Below, piece by piece: positions 8,773 through 16,779 of a stretch of DNA of 64,000 bases. The translations under genes and the position numbers were made by a program. Under the pieces are notes generated by a model. The model was not told the DNA's origin. It saw only the letters and a list, made by a program, of their open reading frames with translations, and searched no databases. The first letter of the stretch is position 1; each line of letters begins with the position of its first letter. Source of the stretch: Azotosporobacter soli (GTDB lineage Bacteria > Bacillota > Negativicutes > SG130); NCBI RefSeq assembly GCF_030542965.1, contig NZ_JAUAOA010000003.1, forward strand, positions 186,001-250,000, written 5' to 3'.

Positions 8773-8786
8773 TCTTCTCGCTCCCT

Positions 8787-11354
8787 TTACTCCTCGCCTT
8801 CGCCGGAAAACTTCAGATACTCGATTTTGAAATTGGCGTTGGCCAGCATTTCCGGCCAGCTTTTCACCATCTTATAAACATTATATTTCTTGTCCGGTGA
8901 CAGGCTCTCCCAGCGGACCAGGTCGGGATCGGTCTTCTTCTCCCAATCCATCGCCTCTCCCTTTTTCCAACCGTTGGCCTTCTTATAGCGCAGCCAGTAA
9001 GAGTGTTCATACGCGGCGAGAATATCCATCTCGCTTTCGGTGAACTCGATGGCAGGCGGCTTCTCTTTCACCGAGACGACATCATAATTAATGCGCAATA
9101 GCGCGTCGGGAATATGTTTGGCCTGCTCGCGCGCGAACAGCTTCGGTTCTTCATCCAGTTCATCCCACACTTTGGTCAGCGCGCTTGAAACGTAAGGATT
9201 GCGTTCGTTCAGGCTGCGATACAGTTCATGGATCGCCATCGAGAGGCTCTCTATTTTCTCACTGTAGAACGTGTCATGCATCAGATGGCGCAAGAACGCC
9301 TCTTCATCGACATGAAGCTTCAACTGTTCTTTCGAAGGCAGGAACGATTGTTCCCATTTCTTCGCACCCACTAAGAGGCTCATATCGAGAATCGCTTCCA
9401 TCGACCGCGATTCATGCTTGTAACGCGGAATCTTGAGCAGCGCACGCAGGACGCCGGTGTCGATCTGCGCCTCACCGTTGAAGATCAGATGCGGTACTTT
9501 TTTCTCAAGCAGAGAACGCAGCAGCATCGCGCGGCGGATGATGAACAGCTGGTCATAGCGCGGCTCGGTCTGGTTCGGTCCGAGGATATTGACGTAACCG
9601 CGCAGACGACTGAGAAAATCCGGCCCCTTGGCGCTTTTGAACTCAGCGGCAAAACTCTTCTTTTCTTCCGCTTCGCTGATTTCCTCGCCGCAAAAATTCT
9701 TGATCGTATTACTGGTTCCGCCGGCAAAGACAAAGATAGCCTTGCCGATCGAATGCAGCGAATCGCCTTCGCGAAATACGCCATCTTGCATCGGCGCTAG
9801 AAAATATTTCAGCCAGCCGAGCGTTCCTTCGAATGCGGAATCAAACTCATCAAAGAAGACCAGCGGGATTTTTCCCTCTAGCGAAAGATCGCGCACCTTG
9901 TGAAACGCATTGATCAGTTCGAGCGGACTGCGAAACTGCGACAGATTAAAATTCAAGCGTTCGATCAGCATCGGCGCAATGCTGCCGGCGACCTGCGTCA
10001 CACCGAAGGATTTTCCCGACCCCGGCGTGCCGAAGACCGCAATTGAGAGCGGCCGCGTCGTATTGGCGGTGGAAATGTATTCGCACAGCAAATTTTTAAT
10101 GCTCCGATAGCTTTCGATTTCGGTCCGGTCGACCGTCTGCAATTTGCCGAACTGCGCAATCGGAATATAGCGCAGCGACTGCTGCACGCCTTTCTTGACG
10201 ATATTGTAGGCGATTTCCGCCAGATTGGTCGAACTCTTTTCTTTCAAGATATACCAGTAATGATCCGTGTTGTCCGCTTGCCGGATCGCGACGTCCTGTA
10301 CATGCTCCTTGCAGATGAAATCGTCAGCCGCCTCGCTAAAGATTTCACTCTTAGGAAATGACGCCGGTTCCATCCCGTCGCCAAACCCTGCCACGAAATA
10401 TTTTTGCGCCGCAACGATGCCTTCACGGATGCCTTCGCCGATCGAAAGGGAAAGTTCCTCCACGTTCGACCCCGCCGTGATGCAGCGGGCAATCCCGGCC
10501 ACAAAGCAGGACGTATACCCCGACATCATGCCCTGGTCATCGGCAAAAGAGCCGCCCTCAAACTCGTAGGGCAGAAAGTAAAGGTGCGATTCCACGCTGC
10601 CGGCTTCATTCTTATAGTAAATCGCACCTTCCATGCCGAACAGGACGATCAAATGGCGGCAATTCGCCAAAAAAGTAAGATTGGGGCTGTTGTTGATCTG
10701 CCAGACAAAATCCTGCGCCGTACGTTCCCAGGACAAACCCTTGCTGATATTCACGCCCTTCGAACGCAAATCCTCGCTGTTGATGATCACGATCGTATTG
10801 TTGATATGCTTGCCTTCGATCCTTCTCCATAAGGCGTTGGCATTGTTCGGATTGCTCATCTTGTACAGGATGAGCGGCTCCCTGTCCGTCGTCTTTATCG
10901 CCAGCGGCCAGAACTCTTCCTTCGCGTTGAAGCCGTTATTCTCATCGTCGATGATCACCATATCGGCATCAGCGGTATCGTTTAAAATCGGCAGCAGCTT
11001 GATCGCGCCATTTGCCGGTCCGGCAAAGCCGAGCAACTGCTTGAGCCGGTATGTCTGGCCGCGCTTTTCCTGTCCGGCTGCGTTCGAAAAACGTTCGATC
11101 TCGCCGACCGCCTGAAGAAATTCTTTGGCCGACGCCGCATCCAATTCCGGTTCCTGCGGCCCGATCACTTTGCCGTTTGTCGCCGCCGCGACCAAACGCG
11201 CGAGCAGCAGCGCTTCGCCGGGCAGAAATACGCTGTGTATATTGACATGGGCCTGCCAGTTCAAGCCCTTGCTGTTTCGTTCATTCGTCCGCCAATATAA
11301 AGAATTGATGCAAATGTCGCCGGACACGACAATTTTGAATGCATTGCTTACCAT
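8787..11354 (-). CDS. Ribokinase-like / AAA+ ATPase / RyR-domain protein
   Basis: An 855-residue protein with an unusual domain order. Residues about 5-340 look like a diverged PfkB/ribokinase fold: 'VVSGDICIN' at the start, 'LIVLFGMEGAIYYK' near 235-248, and 'DDQGMMSGYTSCFVAG' where kinases have their GxGD catalytic motif (here altered). Residues about 400-650 are AAA+: Walker A GTPGSGKS (442-449), Walker B 'LVFFDEFD' (498-505), sensor-1 Asn (about 549), and an arginine-finger-like 'FLSRLRG' (about 580). Residues about 772-838 match the RyR domain, with 'YWLRYKKANGWKKGE' and 'EKKTDPDLVRWESL'. There is no signal peptide or membrane segment. The start follows GAGGGAG by seven bases. The function is unknown; a ligand-sensing remodelling ATPase is a guess. 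Confidence 0.75.
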   Translation of the reverse strand: MVSNAFKIVVSGDICINSLYWRTNERNSKGLNWQAHVNIHSVFLPGEALLLARLVAAATNGKVIGPQEPELDAASAKEFLQAVGEIERFSNAAGQEKRGQTYRLKQLLGFAGPANGAIKLLPILNDTADADMVIIDDENNGFNAKEEFWPLAIKTTDREPLILYKMSNPNNANALWRRIEGKHINNTIVIINSEDLRSKGVNISKGLSWERTAQDFVWQINNSPNLTFLANCRHLIVLFGMEGAIYYKNEAGSVESHLYFLPYEFEGGSFADDQGMMSGYTSCFVAGIARCITAGSNVEELSLSIGEGIREGIVAAQKYFVAGFGDGMEPASFPKSEIFSEAADDFICKEHVQDVAIRQADNTDHYWYILKEKSSTNLAEIAYNIVKKGVQQSLRYIPIAQFGKLQTVDRTEIESYRSIKNLLCEYISTANTTRPLSIAVFGTPGSGKSFGVTQVAGSIAPMLIERLNFNLSQFRSPLELINAFHKVRDLSLEGKIPLVFFDEFDSAFEGTLGWLKYFLAPMQDGVFREGDSLHSIGKAIFVFAGGTSNTIKNFCGEEISEAEEKKSFAAEFKSAKGPDFLSRLRGYVNILGPNQTEPRYDQLFIIRRAMLLRSLLEKKVPHLIFNGEAQIDTGVLRALLKIPRYKHESRSMEAILDMSLLVGAKKWEQSFLPSKEQLKLHVDEEAFLRHLMHDTFYSEKIESLSMAIHELYRSLNERNPYVSSALTKVWDELDEEPKLFAREQAKHIPDALLRINYDVVSVKEKPPAIEFTESEMDILAAYEHSYWLRYKKANGWKKGEAMDWEKKTDPDLVRWESLSPDKKYNVYKMVKSWPEMLANANFKIEYLKFSGEGEE

Positions 11355-11458
11355 GCCACCACTCCCTCTTCCATCGCCTGTAAACCTTTCTCACATGATA
11401 TCATGCGCAAGAAAAGCAATCCAGTCGAATTGTGTTAAGTTTATCCGCAGGCGCAAAA

Positions 11459-11503
11459 AAACTGCCTCAAACAGGCCGATTTCGCTTCTGTTTGAGACAG
11501 TTC
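11459..11503 (-). terminator. Terminator of the yedE-yedF operon
   Basis: Arms AACTGTCTCAAACAG / CTGTTTGAGGCAGTT followed by Ts on the minus strand, starting 8 bp past the YedF stop. Confidence 0.85.
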
Positions 11504-11510
11504 TATTCTA

Positions 11511-11747
11511 TTATTCCGGCACCCGAACAAGAAAGCGCAGTGTCGGACCGATTTTTTCCGGCGCTTCCACCATTTCATAGCCGGCTCTGACCACTTCCTC
11601 CGGCACCGTGCCGAAACTTTGCGGACAGTCCGCCAGGATTTCCAGCACCGCTCCTTTAGGCAGCCCCTGCAGTGTTTCCAACGAAAACACGACCGGGTAC
11701 GGTCAGGCCTCGCCCCGTAAATCTAAAAAAAACTTCTTATCGTTCAC
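11511..11747 (-). CDS. yedF: TusA/YedF-like probable selenoprotein (in-frame TGA = Sec)
   Basis: 78-residue TusA/SirA-fold protein read through a TGA at 11703-11705 (residue 15). The frame gives 'FFLDLRGEA-U-PYPVV', that is, the TGA stands exactly where TusA-family proteins have the catalytic Cys of the CPxP motif. The remaining 63 codons keep the family pattern ('LPKGAVLEILADCPQS', then a C-terminal strand) to a TAA. The GTG start at 11747 overlaps the yedE stop by four bases (GTGA) and has GGGAGGG upstream. A hairpin resembling a bacterial SECIS follows the TGA. A Cys-to-stop mutation is the alternative, but then the downstream frame should decay. Likely role: selenium/sulfur carrier working with YedE. 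Confidence 0.8.
11664..11705 (-). promoter_or_regulatory. SECIS-like hairpin after the TGA codon
   Basis: Starting at the TGA, the RNA can form a lower CCC/GGG pairing and an upper stem GUGUUUUC / GGAAACAC closed by a GUU loop about 20 nt after the UGA. A short upper stem with G at the start of the apical loop, 16-37 nt from UGA, is what bacterial SelB-binding SECIS elements show. Confidence 0.6.
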
Positions 11748-12955
11748 GCACAGCCCTCCCGACGGCTAAATTGCTTTTCTTTTGTGCTCTGACGCCAATC
11801 CGCCCAGACATATAGCGCCGCAAGGAGCAGTGCGGTGATGCCCAGCGCAAGCGGCATGCCCCATTGTTTCACCATGTCGATGCGCGAAAACGGCTCGACC
11901 AGGCTCGGATATACGATCGGATCCCACGCCAGCGTGAGCAGCGTCGCCCCGATGACATTGCCAAGGCCGACGATCCAAAATTGCAGTTGTCCCTCTACGG
12001 AACGGTACATCCAACCGGTTTCGCAGCCGCCGGCAATGACGATGCCGACGCCGAACATGACGCCGCCCAATAGGGCGTTAGGTCCGGCCCACCAAATGAC
12101 ATTCGGCGCCATCCCCTTGCTGAGAAAGACAGCCGTGATCAGTGTCTGCACCGCGATCCCCAAGACCAAAGCCTTAGCAACATTCGGCCGTCCAAGCAGC
12201 CAGAGATCACGGAACGCGGAGGTAAAGCAGACCTGGCCTTTTTGGATCAAAAAGCCGAAAGCAAAGCCGAACAGCGTGGCCAACGACAGATTGACCGGAT
12301 AGCTGCCGCCCATATGCTGCAGCATGTAATACGCAAACAGTCCGATTCCCAGCATGCCAAAATAAGGCTGCCAGCGATAATATTCCGACTTGGCACGATC
12401 GCCGATCTGCGATACGTTCGACAGTTTCGGCTTACCTTTTACCCATGGCTGCATGCTGATCTTCAAACCCAAATACGTTCCGCCGATCGTCCCAAGCGTG
12501 AACATCCAGGCATGGACGGAAAATTGCGGAATTCCCGTAAACAGCGCCGCCAAGTTGCAGCCCATCGCCATCCGCGTACCGAAGCCCGCGATCACGCCGC
12601 CGACCAACGCCTGCACGGCCCGCCTCATTGTCGGTACCCTCAGTTTAAAATGCTGCCCTAAGAGCGCACTGCTGAACGCGCCGCCGAACATCGCGATCAC
12701 CATCACGCCGTCAGGACGCGTCAGGGGACTTCCGGCAAATTTGATAAGTTTCAAATAGCCCAATTGTTCGACATTTACGCCGATCGCCTGCAGAAAATGT
12801 CCGCCCCAGCGAGTAAATTCGCCCGTCACAGCCCAGGCCACGCCGAGTGTGCCGAAATAGAGCGCACTGAGCACGCCGAGCGCCAATATCGCAAAACGCT
12901 GGCTCCAAAAACCAGTGATGATTTGCGTATAATATCGCTTTGCCAATAAGTTCAT
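11744..12955 (-). CDS. yedE: YeeE/YedE-family membrane transporter (selenium metabolism)
   Basis: 403-residue polytopic protein with about ten hydrophobic segments, built of two YeeE/YedE repeats. The Cys-bearing motifs of the family are present: 'MGCNLAALFTG' (about 142), 'KGQVCFTSAFRD' (about 240) and 'IAGGCETGWMYRS' (about 310). Homologs such as TsuA import thiosulfate, and the YedE branch co-occurs with selenium-donor genes. Direct overlap with a TusA-like gene that has a TGA at its catalytic Cys points to a selenium role here. The start at 12955 follows GAGGTG by six bases. A good sigma-A promoter lies 54 bp upstream. Confidence 0.88.
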   Translation of the reverse strand: MNLLAKRYYTQIITGFWSQRFAILALGVLSALYFGTLGVAWAVTGEFTRWGGHFLQAIGVNVEQLGYLKLIKFAGSPLTRPDGVMVIAMFGGAFSSALLGQHFKLRVPTMRRAVQALVGGVIAGFGTRMAMGCNLAALFTGIPQFSVHAWMFTLGTIGGTYLGLKISMQPWVKGKPKLSNVSQIGDRAKSEYYRWQPYFGMLGIGLFAYYMLQHMGGSYPVNLSLATLFGFAFGFLIQKGQVCFTSAFRDLWLLGRPNVAKALVLGIAVQTLITAVFLSKGMAPNVIWWAGPNALLGGVMFGVGIVIAGGCETGWMYRSVEGQLQFWIVGLGNVIGATLLTLAWDPIVYPSLVEPFSRIDMVKQWGMPLALGITALLLAALYVWADWRQSTKEKQFSRREGCA

Positions 12956-13008
12956 CCTGTCACCTCATCCATTATCGATTTATTCTTTTCATGCCAATAA
13001 GCTTTTCT

Positions 13009-13038
13009 ATTATAGTACGCCGAGAAAAAACTTTCCAA
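13009..13038 (-). promoter_or_regulatory. Sigma-A promoter of yedE-yedF
   Basis: -35 TTGGAA (13033-13038), 18-bp spacer, perfect -10 TATAAT (13009-13014), reading toward yedE. Confidence 0.65.
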
Positions 13039-13095
13039 CAAAATAATTACTTCGCCGCCATTTCAACAGCTTCCATTTTTGTCGGCTTTTCTACG

Positions 13096-13127
13096 CAAAA
13101 AAAAACCGGGCCTTAGCCACGGTTTCT
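13096..13127 (-). terminator. Terminator of the D-lactate-dehydrogenase-like gene
   Basis: AAACCG...GGC TAAG GCC...CGGTTT hairpin followed by a long T run on the minus strand, 13 bp past the stop. Confidence 0.8.
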
Positions 13128-13139
13128 TTTTCTCTTCTC

Positions 13140-16001
13140 TTATCGCTTCGCTTTGCTGCAGCGATCCGCCAAATAGGCGATTGATTGATAGCTGAAGCCG
13201 CTTCGCTCCGCCAGACCTATTTCGCAAGTCCGGCTGTTCGAATAGCCGCTCGCGCAATCGGGCGGTAAAGCCTCCGCCAGATGCTCGAGCGCCGATTCGT
13301 TCAATTCCGGCACCTCGAAGCCCTTATCGCCGGCAAAACCGCAACAGCGAACCTTCGGCGGCACGATGACCTTAGTTGCGCAGGCATTGGCGACCGCCTT
13401 GAACTTGTCCGTCAAACCAAGCTTCGTCGCGCTACATGTCACATGCAGCGCAACCGTCTTGTCAAGCGGCGTCACGGCGAGACGCGGCAGAAGCAAGTCA
13501 TGCAGCGCTTCCACCGTATCGAGAATCTTTAAGCGTTTGTCCATCACCCGCTTCATCCGGTAGACGCAGGGACTGGTATCGCAGACGACCGGAATTTTCC
13601 CGTCTTCGCTCAACGCGAGCAGCACCGTTTCCAAGCGATCGCTCAGCTGGTTCGCCGCTTCAAAATATCCTTTGCTCTCGAACGGCATGCCGCAACACAG
13701 GTCTTCAAGCTCTTTCGGCAGCAAAACCTGATAGTCGGCCTTCGCAAAGAGCGACAGCATCACCTCATGCAGCTGGCGCTGATCCAGATCCTCTTTCGCC
13801 GGCCCCATCATACGCGTCACGCAACTGGGAAAATAAATGACGCGTTCCCGCTCGTTTGCGACTTCTTGGCGCGGCGCAGGGCTCGAGCCTGCCTTAGGCA
13901 TCCAGGGCGTCCATTTCGGCAGGTGACCGCCGCTCAGATTGCGCATGCCGCCAGCCAAACCGCCCAGCATCACGCCGCCGAGCAGGCTATGCGCCAGATT
14001 CGCGCCGCCCAACCCCAGCTTCGCCATACTGCTGACGCGGGAAAAATTGCCGGCGATAAATTTGGCGATCTTGCGCCCTCGCACCGTTGTCTGATCGGCG
14101 CGCAACTGTTTGGTGAAGCTGCCGGTGTTGATGCCGACCGGACAAGTCGTCTCACAGAGTCCATCCGCCGCGCAGGTAATCTCGCCAAAATACTCATAAT
14201 CACTTTCCAGGCGACGACGCCTCGCTTCATCCGCACCGCTTTGCTGCAGACTGACGATTTCCCTTTGAATCGCGATGCGCTGCCGCGGCGTACTGGTCAG
14301 ATTCTTCGAAGGGCAGTTCACTTCACAATAACCGCATTCGATGCACTTGTCGACGATTTCGTGCGTGCGCGGCGCCGCTTTGATATCGGCCAAATGCAGC
14401 AGCGGATTGTCTGTCAGGATGACATCCGGATTCAAAAGACGCTGCGGATCGAAAAGGTCCTTGATCCGTTTCATCAGCGCATACGCCCTAGGCCCCCACT
14501 CTAGTTCCACGAACGGCGCGACATTGCGTCCGGTTCCATGCTCCGCCTTCAGCGACCCCTGATGATCTTCCACCACCATCCGGCAGATCGCCGCCATGAA
14601 TTCCTCGTAGCGTTTCAATTCTTCCTGCGTGCTGAAATCCTGGCTGAAGACGAAATGGACGTTCCCATCCAGCGCATGACCATAAATGATGCCGTCCTGA
14701 TAGCCGTGCTCGTTCATCAGGCGGCGTAGCGCGAGAACCGCATCGCCGAGTCCGGCTTTGGGAAAAGCCACATCCTCGATGATCACCGTGGTTCCCGGCT
14801 TACGCATGCCGCCGACCGCCGGGAAGATGCCGGAGCGAATCTTCCAGAGCATTTCATATTCCGCCTTTTTATCGGTAAAGGAAATTGGCATCAATTTAGG
14901 GATATCGGCCAGCACCGTTTCCACCTCGCCGATCCGGCTCTGCAGCTGCTCGCGCTCTTCCGCTCGAATTTCCACCAACAGTGCGGCCGCTTCTTCAGGC
15001 AAGGTCTTCAGATGTTCCGGCATGCCCGGACGGTCTTCGACCGAACGCAAGGATACGCGGTCGATCAATTCGGCAGCGGCAACGAGCGGACGCGAAAGCT
15101 GCATCACCGCTTGGCAGGCGCTGCCAATATCAGGAAACAGCATCAGCGCCGAAGCCTTGTGCGCATGGTCGACCACGGTACGATACGTGATACGGGCAAT
15201 GAACCCTAAAGTGCCTTCCGAACCGATCAGGATATGGTTGATGATATCGAACGGATCCTGATAATCGACAAAAGAATTCAAGCCGTAACCGGTCGTATTC
15301 TTGATTTTAAATTTCCGGCTGATGAATTCGCGCAGTTCCTCTTCTCTTTCGATTTCATCGCGCAAGGCGCTCAATCCTGCCAACAGTTCCGGCTTCGCCT
15401 TGCAAAACGCTTCGCGCGACGCAGGATCGCCGGTATCGAGAAAGGTCCCGTCGGCAAAGACCACCTGCAGCGATTCTATTGTCTTGTAACTGTTATCCGC
15501 CGTGCCGCAGCACATGCCGCTGGCGTTATTGGCGGCAATGCCGCCGATGACCGCATGGTTGATCGAAGCCGGGTCCGGTCCGATTTTACGGCCATAGTCT
15601 TTCAGATATTGATTCGCCTCGACGCCTAAAATTCCCGGCGCCAGCGTAATGCTTTCCCCGCCGGGCGCAATGCTGTATCCGTCCCAACCTGCCGCAGCCA
15701 CCACCAGTACGGAATTGCTAAGCGCCTGTCCCGACAAACTGGTTCCCGAACCGCGAAACGTGACCGGTACGGCGCAGGCATGCGCCTGCTTCAGAACTTC
15801 AACCACTTCACTTACGTTGCGCACCTGCACCACCAGTTTCGGATTGATGCGATACAGACTGGCATCTACGCCGTACGCCAAGGTTCGGATCGGATCGGCA
15901 AAGATTCTCCCTCTGCCGACAAGCGGCTGGATCGCACTGTAAAATCTGCGATACGCTTCCGGTAAACGCGCAACATCTCTGGCATTCCATTGTAATCCCA
16001 T
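13140..16001 (-). CDS. FAD/Fe-S D-lactate (2-hydroxyacid) dehydrogenase
   Basis: 953-residue fusion of a GlcD-like FAD half and a GlcF-like Fe-S half, cytoplasmic or membrane-peripheral. The FAD-binding part (about 30-260) has 'VPVTFRGSGTSLSGQ' and 'GIAANNASGMCCG'. The FAD-oxidase C-terminal part ends near 530. Two ferredoxin-like clusters follow ('CIECGYCEVNCPSK', and 'CAADGLCETTCPVG'). The C-terminal part has two CCG-type motifs ('LEDLCCGMPF', 'VRCCGFAGDKGF') as in heterodisulfide-reductase-like subunits. Such one-piece proteins oxidise D-lactate or D-2-hydroxyglutarate and pass electrons to a quinone or flavoprotein. AGGAGG lies nine bases before the ATG. The exact substrate is open. Confidence 0.88.
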   Translation of the reverse strand: MGLQWNARDVARLPEAYRRFYSAIQPLVGRGRIFADPIRTLAYGVDASLYRINPKLVVQVRNVSEVVEVLKQAHACAVPVTFRGSGTSLSGQALSNSVLVVAAAGWDGYSIAPGGESITLAPGILGVEANQYLKDYGRKIGPDPASINHAVIGGIAANNASGMCCGTADNSYKTIESLQVVFADGTFLDTGDPASREAFCKAKPELLAGLSALRDEIEREEELREFISRKFKIKNTTGYGLNSFVDYQDPFDIINHILIGSEGTLGFIARITYRTVVDHAHKASALMLFPDIGSACQAVMQLSRPLVAAAELIDRVSLRSVEDRPGMPEHLKTLPEEAAALLVEIRAEEREQLQSRIGEVETVLADIPKLMPISFTDKKAEYEMLWKIRSGIFPAVGGMRKPGTTVIIEDVAFPKAGLGDAVLALRRLMNEHGYQDGIIYGHALDGNVHFVFSQDFSTQEELKRYEEFMAAICRMVVEDHQGSLKAEHGTGRNVAPFVELEWGPRAYALMKRIKDLFDPQRLLNPDVILTDNPLLHLADIKAAPRTHEIVDKCIECGYCEVNCPSKNLTSTPRQRIAIQREIVSLQQSGADEARRRRLESDYEYFGEITCAADGLCETTCPVGINTGSFTKQLRADQTTVRGRKIAKFIAGNFSRVSSMAKLGLGGANLAHSLLGGVMLGGLAGGMRNLSGGHLPKWTPWMPKAGSSPAPRQEVANERERVIYFPSCVTRMMGPAKEDLDQRQLHEVMLSLFAKADYQVLLPKELEDLCCGMPFESKGYFEAANQLSDRLETVLLALSEDGKIPVVCDTSPCVYRMKRVMDKRLKILDTVEALHDLLLPRLAVTPLDKTVALHVTCSATKLGLTDKFKAVANACATKVIVPPKVRCCGFAGDKGFEVPELNESALEHLAEALPPDCASGYSNSRTCEIGLAERSGFSYQSIAYLADRCSKAKR

Positions 16002-16062
16002 TCGACACGCCTCCTACTCTCATTCTGCGTGGCTGCCATAACGCCTCCGCTAACCTCAGCTG

Positions 16063-16506
16063 CTACTTGATCGTCTTTTTCATGAAGATATGCTCCACAT
16101 CCGCTTCCTGAAAGGTCTCGCCTTCCGCCTGGTAACCAAGCACTTCATAAAAGCGACGGGCGTACGTTTGCACCGCGACGCACAAGATATGAAACCCTGC
16201 CGCCCGCGCAGCCATTTCCACATAGAGCATCAGTTCGCGCCCGGCTCCGACCTTGCGATACGGCGCCAAGACTGCCAAGCGTTCGACCTTCGCGATCCGT
16301 TCACTATCATAGGGGCGAAAACGCAAGGTTCCCACAACATCGCCCGTCTGCGTCAAGATCAGCAGATGACGCGTGCCCTCCAAATAGTCGAGTTCATCCA
16401 CATCCAAAGCAGCCAGAATCCGCTGTTCTTCCATGAACACCTTGCGCCGCACTAAAAACGCCAATTCCCTTTCTTCTGGGGTTCGGGCAAAGCGAATGAC
16501 ATGCAT
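16063..16506 (-). CDS. GNAT N-acetyltransferase
   Basis: 147-residue single-domain GNAT protein. The core shows 'VVGTLRFRPY' (beta4), 'VERLAVLAPYRKVGAGRELM' spread over about 72-92 as the acetyl-CoA loop, and 'ARRFYEVLGYQAEGETFQEADV' at the C-terminal strand pair, a pattern close to ElaA/YjdJ-like acetyltransferases. The acceptor is unknown. The start codon at 16506 has only a weak GGGGTGG before it. It follows the D-lactate-dehydrogenase-like gene's start by about 60 bp on the same strand, so it may be the first gene of that transcript. Confidence 0.85.
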   Translation of the reverse strand: MHVIRFARTPEERELAFLVRRKVFMEEQRILAALDVDELDYLEGTRHLLILTQTGDVVGTLRFRPYDSERIAKVERLAVLAPYRKVGAGRELMLYVEMAARAAGFHILCVAVQTYARRFYEVLGYQAEGETFQEADVEHIFMKKTIK

Positions 16507-16591
16507 GAAACCACCCCGCTATTTCCTTTTATTTCAGAATCTTTCGCCACTAGTTACTCTTTCACCTGCTGCGCCAGAAAATACTCTTGTT

Positions 16592-16620
16592 TTGACAAAT
16601 TCCTGGTATTTTGTTATATT
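16592..16620 (+). promoter_or_regulatory. Consensus sigma-A promoter of the riboswitch-antiporter unit
   Basis: -35 TTGACA (16592-16597), exact 17-bp spacer, -10 TATATT (16615-16620). The start point would fall a few bases before the riboswitch. Confidence 0.8.
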
Positions 16621-16627
16621 TAATGAT

Positions 16628-16745
16628 AGCAAAGGGGAGTAGTTAGCTAGGTACTATCAACATATTGGCGCAAGCCTGGTAGTGCCCGCATGTTTGATGC
16701 GTAATGAGACCTTTGGTGTTTTGGCACCAGAGGTCTCTTTTTATT
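16628..16745 (+). ncRNA. yybP-ykoY (Mn2+) riboswitch with terminator
   Basis: The leader begins with AAAGGGGAGTAG, the conserved 5' strand of yybP-ykoY RNAs, and closes with TGAGACC (16705-16711), the conserved 3' strand. The stretch between can form the two coaxial helices of this class. The 3' strand is shared with the arm of a strong terminator (next entry), the usual ON-switch design. Mn2+ sensing is established for the family. The gene below it encodes a cation antiporter, a recurrent partner of this class. Confidence 0.85.
16706..16743 (+). terminator. Riboswitch expression-platform terminator
   Basis: GAGACCTTTGGTG / CACCAGAGGTCTC arms with a TTTTGG loop, then a T run. Its 5' arm reuses the closing GAGACC of the aptamer, so ligand binding should prevent its folding. 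Confidence 0.85.
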
Positions 16746-16779
16746 TCCCTCTCTATATTTTATGCAGGAGGTTTTTGAA

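Noticed and set aside
11703-11705. TGA in yedF read as a disabling nonsense mutation
   Set aside because: Possible by one base change from TGT/TGC, but the intact downstream frame, hairpin and selenium-linked partner make Sec the better reading; it stays as the stated alternative.
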